NCBI GenBank assembly: GCA_022451045.1
Contig: JAKUOW010000004.1
Span: 1-64,000 of the forward strand
Source: Pirellulales bacterium
Lineage (GTDB): Bacteria > Planctomycetota > Planctomycetia > Pirellulales > Pirellulaceae
Direction: 5' to 3'
DNA: 64,000 nt
In this document: piece after piece, positions 55,473-64,000 of the stretch
Position numbering within the stretch: the stretch's first letter is position 1
Layout of the letters: every line of letters begins with the position of its first letter
Position numbers and translations under genes: made by a program
Notes under the pieces: generated by a model
Told to the model about the DNA's origin: nothing
The model's database searches: none
The model's input: the letters and a program-made list of their open reading frames with translations, nothing else

Positions 55473-56549
55473 ATGTTAATTTTTGATGCCCACCTGGACA
55501 TCTCGATGAACGCCGTTGAGTGGAATCGCGACCTTACGAAGAGCTTGAAAGAAGTTCGAGACCGAGAAGCCGGAAAGACGGATTATCTCGATCGAGGTAA
55601 GGGTGTACTAACGCTGGATGAAATGCGCAAGGGTGAAATTGGGATTTGTGTAGGAACCCAAATCGGTCGATACGTTGCGCCGGATAAGAACTTGCCAGGC
55701 TGGCATAGTCCGGAAATCGCCTGGTCTATCACTCAGGCACAACTCGCTTGGTACCGGGTGATGGAAGCACAAGGCCAGATGGTACAGATCCGAAATCGCG
55801 ATCAATTAAACAGCCATGTGGATTTGTGGCAATCAACGGAAGACAAAAGTAATCTGCCGATCGGCTATATCCTAAGCCTCGAAGGTGCAGATTCAATGGT
55901 TACGATCGACTTTGTTGAAAAGGCCTATGAATACGGACTGCGCGCAATTGGCCCGGCTCATTATGGTCCTGGAAGATATGCACCTGGCACCGGTAGTCGC
56001 GGCGGGCTTGAGACCGGTTGTAAAGAGTTGCTGGAGGAGATGGAGCGACTTGGAATTGTCTTGGATTGCACCCACTTAACGGATCAGTCTTTTTGGGAGG
56101 CCCTCGAGATTTACTCAGGACCTGTCTGGGCTAGTCACCAAAACTGTCGGGCGATTGTTGATCACCAACGCCAATTCAGTGACGAACAACTCAAGGCTCT
56201 CATCGATAGGGATGCTGTTATCGGAATGGCTTTTGATGCCTGGATGATGTATCCGGGTGGTTGGCAGCGAGGCGTTACGATGCCATACACCGCGGGCGTT
56301 TCGATTGAGACGATCGTTGATCACGTAGACCATATCTGCCAACTCGCCGGAAATACTGACCACGTAGGTATCGGTTCAGATCTGGATGGTGGGTACGGCC
56401 GTGAACAGTGCCCGTATGATATGGAGACGATTGCAGACTTGCAGTCACTAGTGGGCATTTTAGGCAGTCGCGGTTACAGTGAAGCTGATGTTGAGAAAAT
56501 CATGCACGGCAACTGGATTCGCCGGCTAAACGAAATATGGAGCGATTAA
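55473..56549 (+). CDS. Membrane dipeptidase family protein (peptidase M19)
   Basis: The 358-residue zinc hydrolase is of the renal dipeptidase family. Metal residues are present: FDAHLDIS (HxD), LSLEGAD (bridging Glu), CTHLTDQ (His) and SHQNCRAIVDHQRQ (His, Arg). A late GIGSDLDGGYG supplies Asp. There is no signal peptide, so it would act in the cytoplasm. It begins 6 bases after the symporter. Family members cleave dipeptides and some related amides, including D-amino acid conjugates. Its substrate could be what the symporter brings in. Confidence 0.9.
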   Translation: MLIFDAHLDISMNAVEWNRDLTKSLKEVRDREAGKTDYLDRGKGVLTLDEMRKGEIGICVGTQIGRYVAPDKNLPGWHSPEIAWSITQAQLAWYRVMEAQGQMVQIRNRDQLNSHVDLWQSTEDKSNLPIGYILSLEGADSMVTIDFVEKAYEYGLRAIGPAHYGPGRYAPGTGSRGGLETGCKELLEEMERLGIVLDCTHLTDQSFWEALEIYSGPVWASHQNCRAIVDHQRQFSDEQLKALIDRDAVIGMAFDAWMMYPGGWQRGVTMPYTAGVSIETIVDHVDHICQLAGNTDHVGIGSDLDGGYGREQCPYDMETIADLQSLVGILGSRGYSEADVEKIMHGNWIRRLNEIWSD

Positions 56550-56553
56550 GTAA

Positions 56554-57408
56554 ATGAAGCTTGTAAAGTGTCAGATTGCCGATGGTGGAGTTGCTGTCGG
56601 TTTGCTTGAAGACGATTCCATCAGATTATTGAATCTGGATGGATCCGCTTACGGAAGCCTACAGGACATCCTAAACTCAAGTGACCCAGTTGCTGCCGTT
56701 AATGAAACGCTCGGCGAAACAGTGGTGGCAGCAAGTGATGTGTCATTACTCGCACCGATTGATTGTCAGGAAGTCTGGGCGGCTGGCGTTACTTATAAAC
56801 GTAGCCAAACCGCTCGCATGGAAGAGTCCGAAACATCGGCTTCATGTTATGACCTCGTATATACCGCGGATCGGCCAGAGTTGTTTCTTAAAGCGACACC
56901 GAATCGAGTGTCGGGACCCGGCCAGCCGGTGCGAATTCGTTTTGACGCAACGTGGAATGTACCAGAGCCGGAGATTACCTGTGTCGTAAACGATCGTGGC
57001 GACCTCGTTGGGTTTACATGCGGTAATGATGTTAGCTCCCGGGATATTGAAGGTGAAAACCCCCTTTATCTTCCACAGGCCAAAGTCTATCGACAATGTG
57101 CCGGGCTTGGTCCGTGCATTACCCTCGTCTCAGCGATGCCCGCTCGTGATGATACGGGAATTAAACTGGAAATTGTGCGGGATGGAGTGACGGCTTTCGA
57201 GGGTACAAGTGGTGTCGATCAAATGGCACGCACCTTTGAGGATCTAATCGGATACTTGTGTCGTGAACAGGAATTCCCCAATGGCGTATTCCTAATGACA
57301 GGTACCGGAATTGTGCCTGACAGCGACTTTACACTGACGCGCGGTGATGTTGTCAACATTACGATCGACGGTATTGGTACACTCACCAATCCGGTTATTC
57401 AGGATTAA
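56554..57408 (+). CDS. FAH-family sugar-acid dehydratase, XylX-like
   Basis: The 284-residue protein belongs to the fumarylacetoacetate hydrolase fold. Its pattern matches the XylX type: WAAGVTYKRSQTARMEES, ELFLKATPNRVSGPGQPV, WNVPEPEITCVVND and CGNDVSSRDIEGENPLYLP. These hold the metal-binding Glu and Asp residues. In Caulobacter, XylX dehydrates 2-keto-3-deoxy-xylonate to 2-oxoglutarate semialdehyde (Weimberg pathway). The next gene fits the following step. A related sugar acid (arabinonate, fuconate) is also possible. It starts 4 bases after the dipeptidase gene. Confidence 0.82.
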   Translation: MKLVKCQIADGGVAVGLLEDDSIRLLNLDGSAYGSLQDILNSSDPVAAVNETLGETVVAASDVSLLAPIDCQEVWAAGVTYKRSQTARMEESETSASCYDLVYTADRPELFLKATPNRVSGPGQPVRIRFDATWNVPEPEITCVVNDRGDLVGFTCGNDVSSRDIEGENPLYLPQAKVYRQCAGLGPCITLVSAMPARDDTGIKLEIVRDGVTAFEGTSGVDQMARTFEDLIGYLCREQEFPNGVFLMTGTGIVPDSDFTLTRGDVVNITIDGIGTLTNPVIQD

Positions 57409-57493
57409 ATGCTGATCTGTGACCAACGTATGTACTGTGTGGATATCGATCACCTATTAGAAGAACAAGAGTTTTTAGAGAACAAGAGAAAAG

Positions 57494-59065
57494 ATGCAAA
57501 AAGTACTCATAGCAGGAGAATGGCGTGACGCCGATGCAGCGTCTACATTCCAGGCACATAACCCAAACACACGCGAAGCTCTTCCAGAGGTATACCCAGT
57601 TAGTAGCTGGAGTGACTGCGAAGCGGCAATCGCTTCGGCAGCTGAGGCAAGTATTGCACTACGGACCACTTCTGGTGCTGAAGTTGCGGCGTTCCTTGAA
57701 GCGTATGCAGACGGTATTGAAGCCAGGAAGGATGACCTAGTCGAAATGGCACACGCTGAAACAGCGCTCCCTGTTTCTCCAAGACTTGCCGATGGTGAAT
57801 TGCCCAGAACAACAGGGCAGCTACGTCAAGCTGCAGCTGCCGCTCGTGACGGTAGCTGGGCCATGCCGATCATCGATACTGCAACGGATATCCGAACGAT
57901 GTTTGGTGCCATAGGCCCGGTGTGTGTATTTGGCCCAAATAACTTCCCCTTCGCTTTTGGTTCGATCTCAGGTGGCGACTTCGCAGCTGCAATCGCTGCA
58001 GGCAATCCCGTGATTGCTAAGGCAAATAGCTCGCATCCGGGGACAACACGTATTTTTGCGGAAGTGGCCAAGGAAGCGGCGGATGCCACAGGCATGCCAG
58101 CCGGGATGGTCCAACTACTTTATAGAACGAGCCATTCCGACGGTGAAAGACTTGTCGCCGATGAGCGCATCGGCGCAATTGGCTATACTGGTGCACGCAA
58201 TGCTGGATTGAAACTGAAGTCAGCAGCAGATGCGGCCGGCAATCCAATTTATCTTGAGTTGTCGAGTGTGAATCCGGTAGTTATCTTGCCCGGCGCACTT
58301 GCAGAACGAGGTGCAGAGCTTGTCGATGAGTTCTCCGGCAGTTGCCTTATGGGTACAGGTCAGTTTTGCACCAATCCCGGATTAGTGCTTTTACTTGAAG
58401 GCGATGATACCAATGCATTTATAAATGGTGTCGTAGCTAAGTTTGGAGAGGCGCCAGTAGGCACGCTGCTTTCAGAAGGTGTCGAATCATCACTGCGGAC
58501 AAATCTTGGTACATTGATTTCCGCCGGAGCTGAATTGCTCGTCGGTAACACTGAATCAGATGACTCGCGTTATTGCTATGCAAACACAATCGTGAAAGTA
58601 TCGGCTCAGCAATTCATTGATGATCCGGAAACGATGCAAACAGAGGCATTCGGTAATTCATCACTCTTTGTTGTGGCTTCAAGTATTGAACAGGTTAAAG
58701 CTGTGATTGAATCGCTCGAAGGCAATTTGACTGGTTGTGTGTATTCTCATAACGGTGGCGATGATGACGCAGCATATGATGCAATCGCTCCATCATTACG
58801 GACCAAAGTGGGTCGGTTGCTCAATGATAAAATGCCAACCGGCGTTGCAGTGAGTCCGGCAATGAACCACGGAGGTCCATTTCCCGCTACTGGTCATCCA
58901 GGCTTTACGGCCGTTGGTATTCCAGGCGCCATGGTTCGATTTGCGGCACTGCACTGCTACGACAATATTCGCCCACACCGACTACCTGTAGCACTGCAGG
59001 ATGCCAACCCAAATGGCACACTTTGGCGTAGCGTTGATGGAAACTGGACACAAGCAGATCTCTAA
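57494..59065 (+). CDS. Aldehyde dehydrogenase, 2-oxoglutarate semialdehyde dehydrogenase-like
   Basis: The 523-residue protein oxidises an aldehyde with NAD(P). The NAD site shows FGPNNFPFAFGSISGGDFAA and VIAKANSSHPGTT. The catalytic Glu is in LELSSVNP and the catalytic Cys is in TGQFCTNPGL. The N-terminus KVLIAGEWRDADAASTFQ is typical of the 2-ketoglutarate semialdehyde dehydrogenase group. It follows the XylX-like gene by 85 bases and would turn that enzyme's product into 2-oxoglutarate for the TCA cycle. AAGAGAAAAG precedes the ATG. Confidence 0.92.
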   Translation: MQKVLIAGEWRDADAASTFQAHNPNTREALPEVYPVSSWSDCEAAIASAAEASIALRTTSGAEVAAFLEAYADGIEARKDDLVEMAHAETALPVSPRLADGELPRTTGQLRQAAAAARDGSWAMPIIDTATDIRTMFGAIGPVCVFGPNNFPFAFGSISGGDFAAAIAAGNPVIAKANSSHPGTTRIFAEVAKEAADATGMPAGMVQLLYRTSHSDGERLVADERIGAIGYTGARNAGLKLKSAADAAGNPIYLELSSVNPVVILPGALAERGAELVDEFSGSCLMGTGQFCTNPGLVLLLEGDDTNAFINGVVAKFGEAPVGTLLSEGVESSLRTNLGTLISAGAELLVGNTESDDSRYCYANTIVKVSAQQFIDDPETMQTEAFGNSSLFVVASSIEQVKAVIESLEGNLTGCVYSHNGGDDDAAYDAIAPSLRTKVGRLLNDKMPTGVAVSPAMNHGGPFPATGHPGFTAVGIPGAMVRFAALHCYDNIRPHRLPVALQDANPNGTLWRSVDGNWTQADL

Positions 59066-59200
59066 TTCGAGTACTTGCAGATGGCGTTATCCATCGTGCA
59101 TAGATTGCACTTTCGCGCCATAATGAAGGTATAGGATGCGCGACCGGCATTGTGACCCAAGTATCACTTCACACTATTAGTAGCAAAGACGAGGAATCGG

Positions 59201-60847
59201 ATGAACTACGGAATACTGAACAGACCCATGATTGTTGTGTTGGTCGCGTTCTATGGTTTGATGACGGCCCCAGTTGTTTCTCTTGCAGCTGAAGGTGACG
59301 CCTTAATTGATAAAGCGACAGACCTGAAACTGGAAGCAAAGAACTTTGATGACTTGGAGCAGGTAGCCAAGTTGTGTGAAGAGGCTTTGGCAAAAGGTGT
59401 CTCGGATGACAATAAAGAATTTGCTATTCAGTTGTTAGCTGGTACTTTGCTGGAACGAGCAAATCAAATGGCGCGCGCAATTCTGGGTGAACGCCCTGAT
59501 AGTCGTTGGCCGTCGATTCGAAAGCTGATTATGGAGGATATGGGTCGTATCCTGAAACACGATGCGAAGCACGTCGATGCGTTGTTGCTACAAGCCAGGT
59601 TGCAACTATTGCCGGGTGGACAAGCCCAACTGGCACTGGATTCTGTCGAAATTATCTTTAATGAATTGGAAGATGATGACCCTAGGTTAGCCGAGGCATA
59701 TCTGGTAAATGCATCATTACAAAAAGAGCCTGAACAGAAACTTGCTTCCCTCAATAAAGCACTGGATGTAGACCCTGAGCATTCAGATGCTCGCCAGCAA
59801 CGTGCATTTATCAACTTAGGACTCAAGAATTTTGAAGATGCAATCAAGGATTTGGAGACAATTCTTGAAACAGATACAGAGAATATGACTGTGGCAGTTG
59901 CTCTGGCCGAAGCATTGGTTCAAAGCGATAAGTTTGATGATGCGATCGCGGTAGTTGATGGCATTATCAAGGTTCGTCCTAAGAACTCCGCCGGTTATGA
60001 GTTGAAAGCCGAACTCTACTTAACCGCTGAGAAGTTCGATGAAGCAATTGAGCAGCTAAACAAAGCGATTGAGATTAACCCCAAGTCCGTAAGTGGCCTC
60101 TTAACCCGAGCACGCCTGTCGATTATCAAAGGCGAAACGAAAGATGCTAAGGAGGACATCGGGCGAGTACAGCAACTTCAACCAAATTCACCTCAGGCGC
60201 TGCTACTTTTATCCGCGGTCTATGAACAAGAAGAGAAATACGGCGATGCCGCTCGATTGCTGGAACAGCTACTCGAGTTTAATCCGGCTAATACACAATT
60301 ACGAATGCAGCTGGCAATGAATTACTCGATGGGTGACTTTCACGATGCAGCAATCGACGAATTTAGTAAGGTCATTCGTCAGGAGCCAAAAAACTGGTTG
60401 GCTAAATACTCGCGCGCTGACACTTATCTAAATGTTGGTAAGCACAAAGAAGCTATTGCTGACTACGAAGCTGCTCTGGAGATTAACCAAGAATATGACA
60501 ACTTGTTGAATAACCTTGCCTGGGTGCTCTCAACATCGCCTGTGGATGATGTTCGCGATGGAAAACGCGCAGTCGAATTGGCGCTCAAAGCATGTGAAGT
60601 CAGCAATTATGAAAAGCCGCACATCTTGAGCACACTTGCAGCAGCATATGCAGAGAGCGGTGACTTCAAGAATGCAGTGAAGTGGGCGAATAAAGCTGTC
60701 GAGATTGGTCGCGAGGACATACAGGAACAACTCGAGCATGAGCTGAAATCGTACTCAAAGAAAAAGCCATGGAGAGAGAATAAAGGGGATGATGCCGAAT
60801 CCAAGGAAAAGCCTAAGATCGATCGCTCCAAACTGAAAACCCTGTAA
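59201..60847 (+). CDS. Secreted TPR-repeat protein
   Basis: The 548-residue protein begins with a signal peptide (RPMIVVLVAFYGLMTAPVVSLAAEG). Most of the rest is helical tetratricopeptide repeats, about eight, with the pattern AIxxxxxAIEINP. Examples are KLASLNKALDVDPEHSDA, FDEAIEQLNKAIEINPKSV, YGDAARLLEQLLEFNPAN, FHDAAIDEFSKVIRQEP and HKEAIADYEAALEINQ. The C-terminus is Lys/Glu-rich. TPRs bind other proteins. Export suggests a periplasmic scaffold role, but the partner is unknown. The gene is preceded by a GAGGAATCGG ribosome binding site. Confidence 0.9.
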   Translation: MNYGILNRPMIVVLVAFYGLMTAPVVSLAAEGDALIDKATDLKLEAKNFDDLEQVAKLCEEALAKGVSDDNKEFAIQLLAGTLLERANQMARAILGERPDSRWPSIRKLIMEDMGRILKHDAKHVDALLLQARLQLLPGGQAQLALDSVEIIFNELEDDDPRLAEAYLVNASLQKEPEQKLASLNKALDVDPEHSDARQQRAFINLGLKNFEDAIKDLETILETDTENMTVAVALAEALVQSDKFDDAIAVVDGIIKVRPKNSAGYELKAELYLTAEKFDEAIEQLNKAIEINPKSVSGLLTRARLSIIKGETKDAKEDIGRVQQLQPNSPQALLLLSAVYEQEEKYGDAARLLEQLLEFNPANTQLRMQLAMNYSMGDFHDAAIDEFSKVIRQEPKNWLAKYSRADTYLNVGKHKEAIADYEAALEINQEYDNLLNNLAWVLSTSPVDDVRDGKRAVELALKACEVSNYEKPHILSTLAAAYAESGDFKNAVKWANKAVEIGREDIQEQLEHELKSYSKKKPWRENKGDDAESKEKPKIDRSKLKTL

Positions 60848-60895
60848 CTCACTCTCATCGAGACTTCCATTTAGCTTTATTTGCGGTGAATTCCA

Positions 60896-61456
60896 TTGAT
60901 TCGACAGGATGCCTTTGACCTCGTCTGTGAGTACACAGATGGTATCAGCCTTCGTCAGCACATGATGGCTGTTGAGGTGGCGATGCGGTGGTATGCAGAT
61001 CTGTACGGTGAAGATGTCGAAAAGTGGGGAATCGTAGGCCTACTGCATGACTTTGATTACGAACGCTGGCCTGATCCTCCTGACCATCCGTTAAAAGGAT
61101 CAGAAATCCTTAGCGAGCTCGGTTATCCTGATGACGTAATCTATGCCATCAAGTCGCACGCGGACTATTTGCCGGACTGCCCTCGTGTATCACTAATGGA
61201 TAAGTCACTCTACGCATGTGACGAACTTGCCGGGTTCATTTCTGCGGTCGCCAAAGTGCGACCGACTGGCATCCATGGTATGAAACCCAAAAGTGTCCGT
61301 AAGAAAATGAAACAGAAGAGCTTCGCTGCGGCTGTCAGTAGAGATGATATGCTGAACGGAGCAGAGGATCTTGGAGTGGAATTCTCTGATCACGTACAAA
61401 ACGTCATCAATGCAATGACTACGATAGCGACAGAGCTTGGATTAGACGGATCTTAA
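60896..61456 (+). CDS. HD domain protein
   Basis: The 186-residue HD-superfamily phosphohydrolase-like protein has the motif parts LRQHMMAVEVAMRWY (His), GIVGLLHDFDYERWPDP (HD pair) and AIKSHADYLPD. A helical tail follows with LYACDELAGFISAVA and KSVRKKMKQKSFAAAVSRDDM. The start is TTG (MIRQDAFDLVCEYT). The residues after it fit the family's usual N-terminus, and no in-frame ATG is found upstream. Proteins of this type hydrolyse nucleotides or small phosphates, but the substrate is unknown. It follows the TPR gene by 48 bases. Confidence 0.85.
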   Translation: MIRQDAFDLVCEYTDGISLRQHMMAVEVAMRWYADLYGEDVEKWGIVGLLHDFDYERWPDPPDHPLKGSEILSELGYPDDVIYAIKSHADYLPDCPRVSLMDKSLYACDELAGFISAVAKVRPTGIHGMKPKSVRKKMKQKSFAAAVSRDDMLNGAEDLGVEFSDHVQNVINAMTTIATELGLDGS

Positions 61457-61486
61457 GGCGTCACATTTTATAACTAGAGGAATTAC

Positions 61487-61849
61487 ATGGAAATACAAGC
61501 AGCATGCGATCTCGTTGGCAAAAAATGTAAGCCATGTGAAGGCGGCGTGGAACCATGTACGCTTGACGAAGCAAACTTGCAGCTTCAACAGCTCACCGGC
61601 TGGTATTTAACAAACGATGGACAGCGTATTCGCAAAGATTGGACCGTCAAGCACTTCATGGCCGGTATGAGTTTTTTTAATGCCGTAGCAGAAGTCGCAG
61701 AGGATGATGGCCATCACCCGGATTTACATATTGCGGGTTATCGAAACGTGTCGATCGAGTTATGGACACATGCGATTGGCGGATTAAGTGAAAATGACTT
61801 CATACTTGCTGCGAAGATCGACGAGATTCCGATCGAGTTGCAATCTTAA
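61487..61849 (+). CDS. phhB: 4a-hydroxytetrahydrobiopterin dehydratase (pterin-4a-carbinolamine dehydratase)
   Basis: The 120-residue protein matches the PCD/DCoH family. GWYLTNDGQRIRKDW leads to FFNAVAEVAEDDGHHPDLHI, which carries the conserved Glu and HHP of the active site. VSIELWTHAIGGLSENDF completes the fold. It regenerates the pterin cofactor of aromatic amino acid hydroxylases, or acts in molybdopterin-related pterin chemistry. No hydroxylase gene is in the window. AGAGGAATTAC gives a good ribosome binding site. It follows the HD gene by 30 bases. The N-terminal 30 residues contain four Cys (CDLVGKKCKPCEGG, PCTL), a common feature of bacterial members. Confidence 0.93.
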   Translation: MEIQAACDLVGKKCKPCEGGVEPCTLDEANLQLQQLTGWYLTNDGQRIRKDWTVKHFMAGMSFFNAVAEVAEDDGHHPDLHIAGYRNVSIELWTHAIGGLSENDFILAAKIDEIPIELQS

Positions 61850-61858
61850 TCAGCGTAT

Positions 61859-62959
61859 CTAAGCTAGCAGTTTCAGTGGGTTCTTCCGACTCTCAAGCGG
61901 CATGGAGACAGGTTTCTGTTGTCGATGTGATTCAAATACTGCAGCAATCATCTCGATTGTCGTGCGTGCTTCGTGCACATTGCACTCCGGTTCGCGATCT
62001 TCTTCAATCGCATTGACCAAATCGGCACAAGCAGCAATGTTTCCAGCTTGTAGCCCACCGTCCTTCATGGGCTCCGGCTTATCAATTCCGGCAGTGGTGA
62101 TTGGTTTCCATTTACCACCACTTCTGCCTGGCGACCACATCGGATCTTCAAGGATGAAAGCGTTTGGAATGTAACCGGTGACAACTTCAATTACTCCGTT
62201 GCTACCGAAGATTTGTAAGCCAAAACGCCGGCCGTGCGCTGCGCGATTGGTTGCGAAAAATCCTTGTACACTATCATTCATTCCGTAGGTTGCCGTGATG
62301 CTGTCGCCAGCGAGTGGTCCGATTCCCTCATTTCCGTCGATAACATTTTGCGCGGTAACTGGTTTGTGATTCTCCAGCACATTTCCAAAACACCAATTCG
62401 GCTCACCACCGAAGTAATGCATGAGGTTAAAGATGTGGCTACCGAGTACCCAAAGGTCTTCTCCTCCGCCACGGTGGTCTTCTTTTCCGCGACCTCTCAA
62501 TTCCAGAAGCCTGCCAATTCGACCGTCATCGATGAGCCCCTTGATGACTTGAATGATCGGGCTATATCGTGTTTGATGCGCGATTGCGAGCTTGATGTTT
62601 TTCTCTTCGCAAGCCTTCACGATTTCATCAGCTTCTTCTAAATCCCGGCAAAACGGCTTTTCGGTATATACGTGGATTCCCCGGTTTACGCATGCCATGA
62701 TCATGTCTCGATGCTGATCTACCCATCGAGGACAAACGCTGACAATGTCCAACTGCTCCTTGGCGAGCATGGTGTTGTAGTCCTTGTATGTACGTTCTGC
62801 ACCAAGGCGTTCTTTGGCAGCGGCACGCCCGTCATCATTTGCATCGCTTACCGCGATAATCTTGCAACCGGCGATATTATTCCATACGGAATCTACACCG
62901 TGACCATAGTTACCTTTTCCCGTGTGTCCGATGATGCCTATGCGGTATTGCTTTTCCAT
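61859..62959 (-). CDS. Gfo/Idh/MocA family NAD(P)-dependent oxidoreductase
   Basis: The 366-residue protein has the Gfo/Idh/MocA pattern. The nucleotide loop reads IGIIGHTGKGNYGHG, longer and more divergent than the usual GxGxxG. The motif TEKPFCRDLEEAD (about residue 98) holds the catalytic Lys. The C-terminal domain shows LRGRGKEDHRGGGEDLWVLGSHIFNLMHYF, with a conserved His. A similar dehydrogenase lies at 24746 but is only a distant match. It converges with phhB, 9 bases away. The substrate is unknown. Confidence 0.9.
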   Translation of the reverse strand: MEKQYRIGIIGHTGKGNYGHGVDSVWNNIAGCKIIAVSDANDDGRAAAKERLGAERTYKDYNTMLAKEQLDIVSVCPRWVDQHRDMIMACVNRGIHVYTEKPFCRDLEEADEIVKACEEKNIKLAIAHQTRYSPIIQVIKGLIDDGRIGRLLELRGRGKEDHRGGGEDLWVLGSHIFNLMHYFGGEPNWCFGNVLENHKPVTAQNVIDGNEGIGPLAGDSITATYGMNDSVQGFFATNRAAHGRRFGLQIFGSNGVIEVVTGYIPNAFILEDPMWSPGRSGGKWKPITTAGIDKPEPMKDGGLQAGNIAACADLVNAIEEDREPECNVHEARTTIEMIAAVFESHRQQKPVSMPLESRKNPLKLLA

Positions 62960-63148
62960 TTTTGAGTTCTCAATTGGTGAGGGGCTAATAAGAAATCTGC
63001 ATCTGGTTCTTTTACTTGCACGCTTCTGCGAGTACTACAAAAGCCTGATAATTAAACAGCGAACAAACAACGCTGTGTTTCCGGTATCATACTGCTTGTC
63101 GCCCACACATTCCAATCATCAACAGCAAAACAAAAGGCTACCACCGAT

Positions 63149-64000
63149 ATGGCTTCGCAGATGAAGACAACTCGCTCTGTAGCAGTGATAGGCGGTGGAA
63201 TCACGGGATTGGCTGCGGCTCACCATATTCGAGAGCTGGATGATTCGTGTAATGTCGTCGTTTATGAATCCAGTGATTCACTCGGTGGCGTTCTTCAGAC
63301 GACATCGATAGATGGCTATTTGATTGAGCGCAGCGCGGATATGTTCACGACACGTGATGCTTCCGCGATAGATCTTTGCCAACGCCTTGGTTTCCAAGAG
63401 CAGCTAATCGGCACTAACAAACAACATCGTCGGCCGCTGATCGTTCGCGATGGACAACTGTATCCGATGCCGACCGGATGGTCGATGCTCGTGCCGGGTT
63501 CTATTAGTTCGGTACTGAAAAGTCCGCTACTTGGTTTCGGCGGTCGAATCCGCGTGCTGTTCGAGCGGTTTGTGAAATCAAGGGAATCTACCGAAGACGA
63601 GAGTCTTGCCGACTTTGCACGTCGGCGGTTTGGTGAGCAAGGATACCAGAGGATTATCCAACCACTGATAGGTGGTATCTATACCGCGGATCCGGAAAAG
63701 CTCAGTATGAAGGCAACGCTGGAGGTATACCGGGAATTAGAAAGAAAGCATGGTAGCTTATGGCGGAGCCGAAAACGTAGACAACCACGCGATGTATCGT
63801 CAGACAAATCAAGCGGTGCAAGATACGATATGTTTCTGACGCCTGAAGAAGGTATGCAGTCATTAGTGAAGTGCATTGCTGACTCGCTACCCGAAGGGTC
63901 TATTCGCTTAAATTCCCCAGTACAGTCTCTGGAATCGATTGCAGGCAATCGATGGAAAGTATTTAGTGACGACTCCGAGACGGAGCATGACGGTGTGATC
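63149..64000 (+). CDS. hemY: Protoporphyrinogen oxidase (partial, cut by right edge)
   Basis: The frame runs from ATG 63149 to base 64000 with no stop (284 codons), so the ORF track omits it. The N-terminus is an FAD-binding dinucleotide fold: SVAVIGGGITGLAAAHHI, then VYESSDSLGGVLQT. LYPMPTGWSMLVPGS and FARRRFGEQGYQRIIQPLIGGIYTADPEKLSM match the HemY/PPOX group. It makes protoporphyrin IX from protoporphyrinogen IX, a heme step. HemW at 35089 also serves heme enzymes. The rest of the gene lies beyond the window. The bacterial HemY type is often also called hemG. Confidence 0.93.
   Translation, partial: MASQMKTTRSVAVIGGGITGLAAAHHIRELDDSCNVVVYESSDSLGGVLQTTSIDGYLIERSADMFTTRDASAIDLCQRLGFQEQLIGTNKQHRRPLIVRDGQLYPMPTGWSMLVPGSISSVLKSPLLGFGGRIRVLFERFVKSRESTEDESLADFARRRFGEQGYQRIIQPLIGGIYTADPEKLSMKATLEVYRELERKHGSLWRSRKRRQPRDVSSDKSSGARYDMFLTPEEGMQSLVKCIADSLPEGSIRLNSPVQSLESIAGNRWKVFSDDSETEHDGVI

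Overview
This 64 kb window looks like chromosomal DNA from a planctomycete, most likely of the Pirellulaceae type. No rRNA or marker tree is available to prove this. The evidence is the gene content. It includes a tandem double-length UvrA, two DUF3299-type proteins and a PVC-type small basic protein. It also has Gfo/Idh/MocA and xylose-isomerase-like sugar genes, Hanks-type Ser/Thr kinases (one with a WD40/PD40-like propeller), a secreted PQQ-propeller protein, and several large planctomycete-style orphans. Base composition looks moderate and fairly even. I see no insertion sequence, integrase, phage gene, CRISPR array or rRNA, and only one tRNA.

Layout. 1-1750: a partial minus-strand ORF at the left edge, a gene-poor stretch, tRNA-Arg(TCG) and an FHA protein. 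1.85-9.4 kb: the UvrA-UvrA fusion and a CBM9-like protein. 9.4-13.9 kb (minus): an ABC exporter ATPase and FtsX-type permease, smpB, lipB-like and lipA. 14.3-21.7 kb: a secreted anchored protein, two DUF3299 proteins tail to tail, a propeller kinase and a membrane acyltransferase. 21.9-26.8 kb (plus): a sugar-metabolism run (DUF4432 epimerase, 93-aa orphan, TIM-barrel isomerase, Gfo/Idh/MocA dehydrogenase, second isomerase). 26.8-36.3 kb: mixed housekeeping genes (scpB, rpe, accD, kinase, small basic protein, larA, RNase Z-like, scpA, pentapeptide protein, hemW). 36.3-42.4 kb: a 1323-aa orphan divergent from a secreted PQQ-propeller protein with an NPF-repeat tail. 42.6-52.6 kb: purH, a Cys-rich orphan, trpC, an RlmI-like methyltransferase, a GT9 glycosyltransferase, a lipoprotein, folD, an SpoU methyltransferase and sulfite reductase. 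52.8-59.1 kb: a catabolic operon (small membrane subunit, Na+/solute symporter, M19 dipeptidase, XylX-like dehydratase, ketoglutarate-semialdehyde-type dehydrogenase). 59.2-64 kb: a TPR protein, HD protein, pterin dehydratase, Gfo/Idh/MocA and the start of protoporphyrinogen oxidase.

How genes work together. The 52.8-59.1 kb block reads as uptake plus the last two steps of an oxidative sugar-acid (Weimberg-type) route to 2-oxoglutarate. The 21.9-26.8 kb block reads as conversion of an unknown sugar or polyol. ScpA and ScpB both serve condensin but lie about 5.6 kb apart. LipB-like and LipA are adjacent, but the LipB-like protein appears to lack both catalytic residues.

I saw no single unambiguous new system. 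The best leads are the LipB-like protein without its Lys and Cys, the four-ATPase UvrA with a duplicated Trp-rich C-terminal module, the 1323-aa orphan, and the symporter with a roughly 245-residue soluble insertion.
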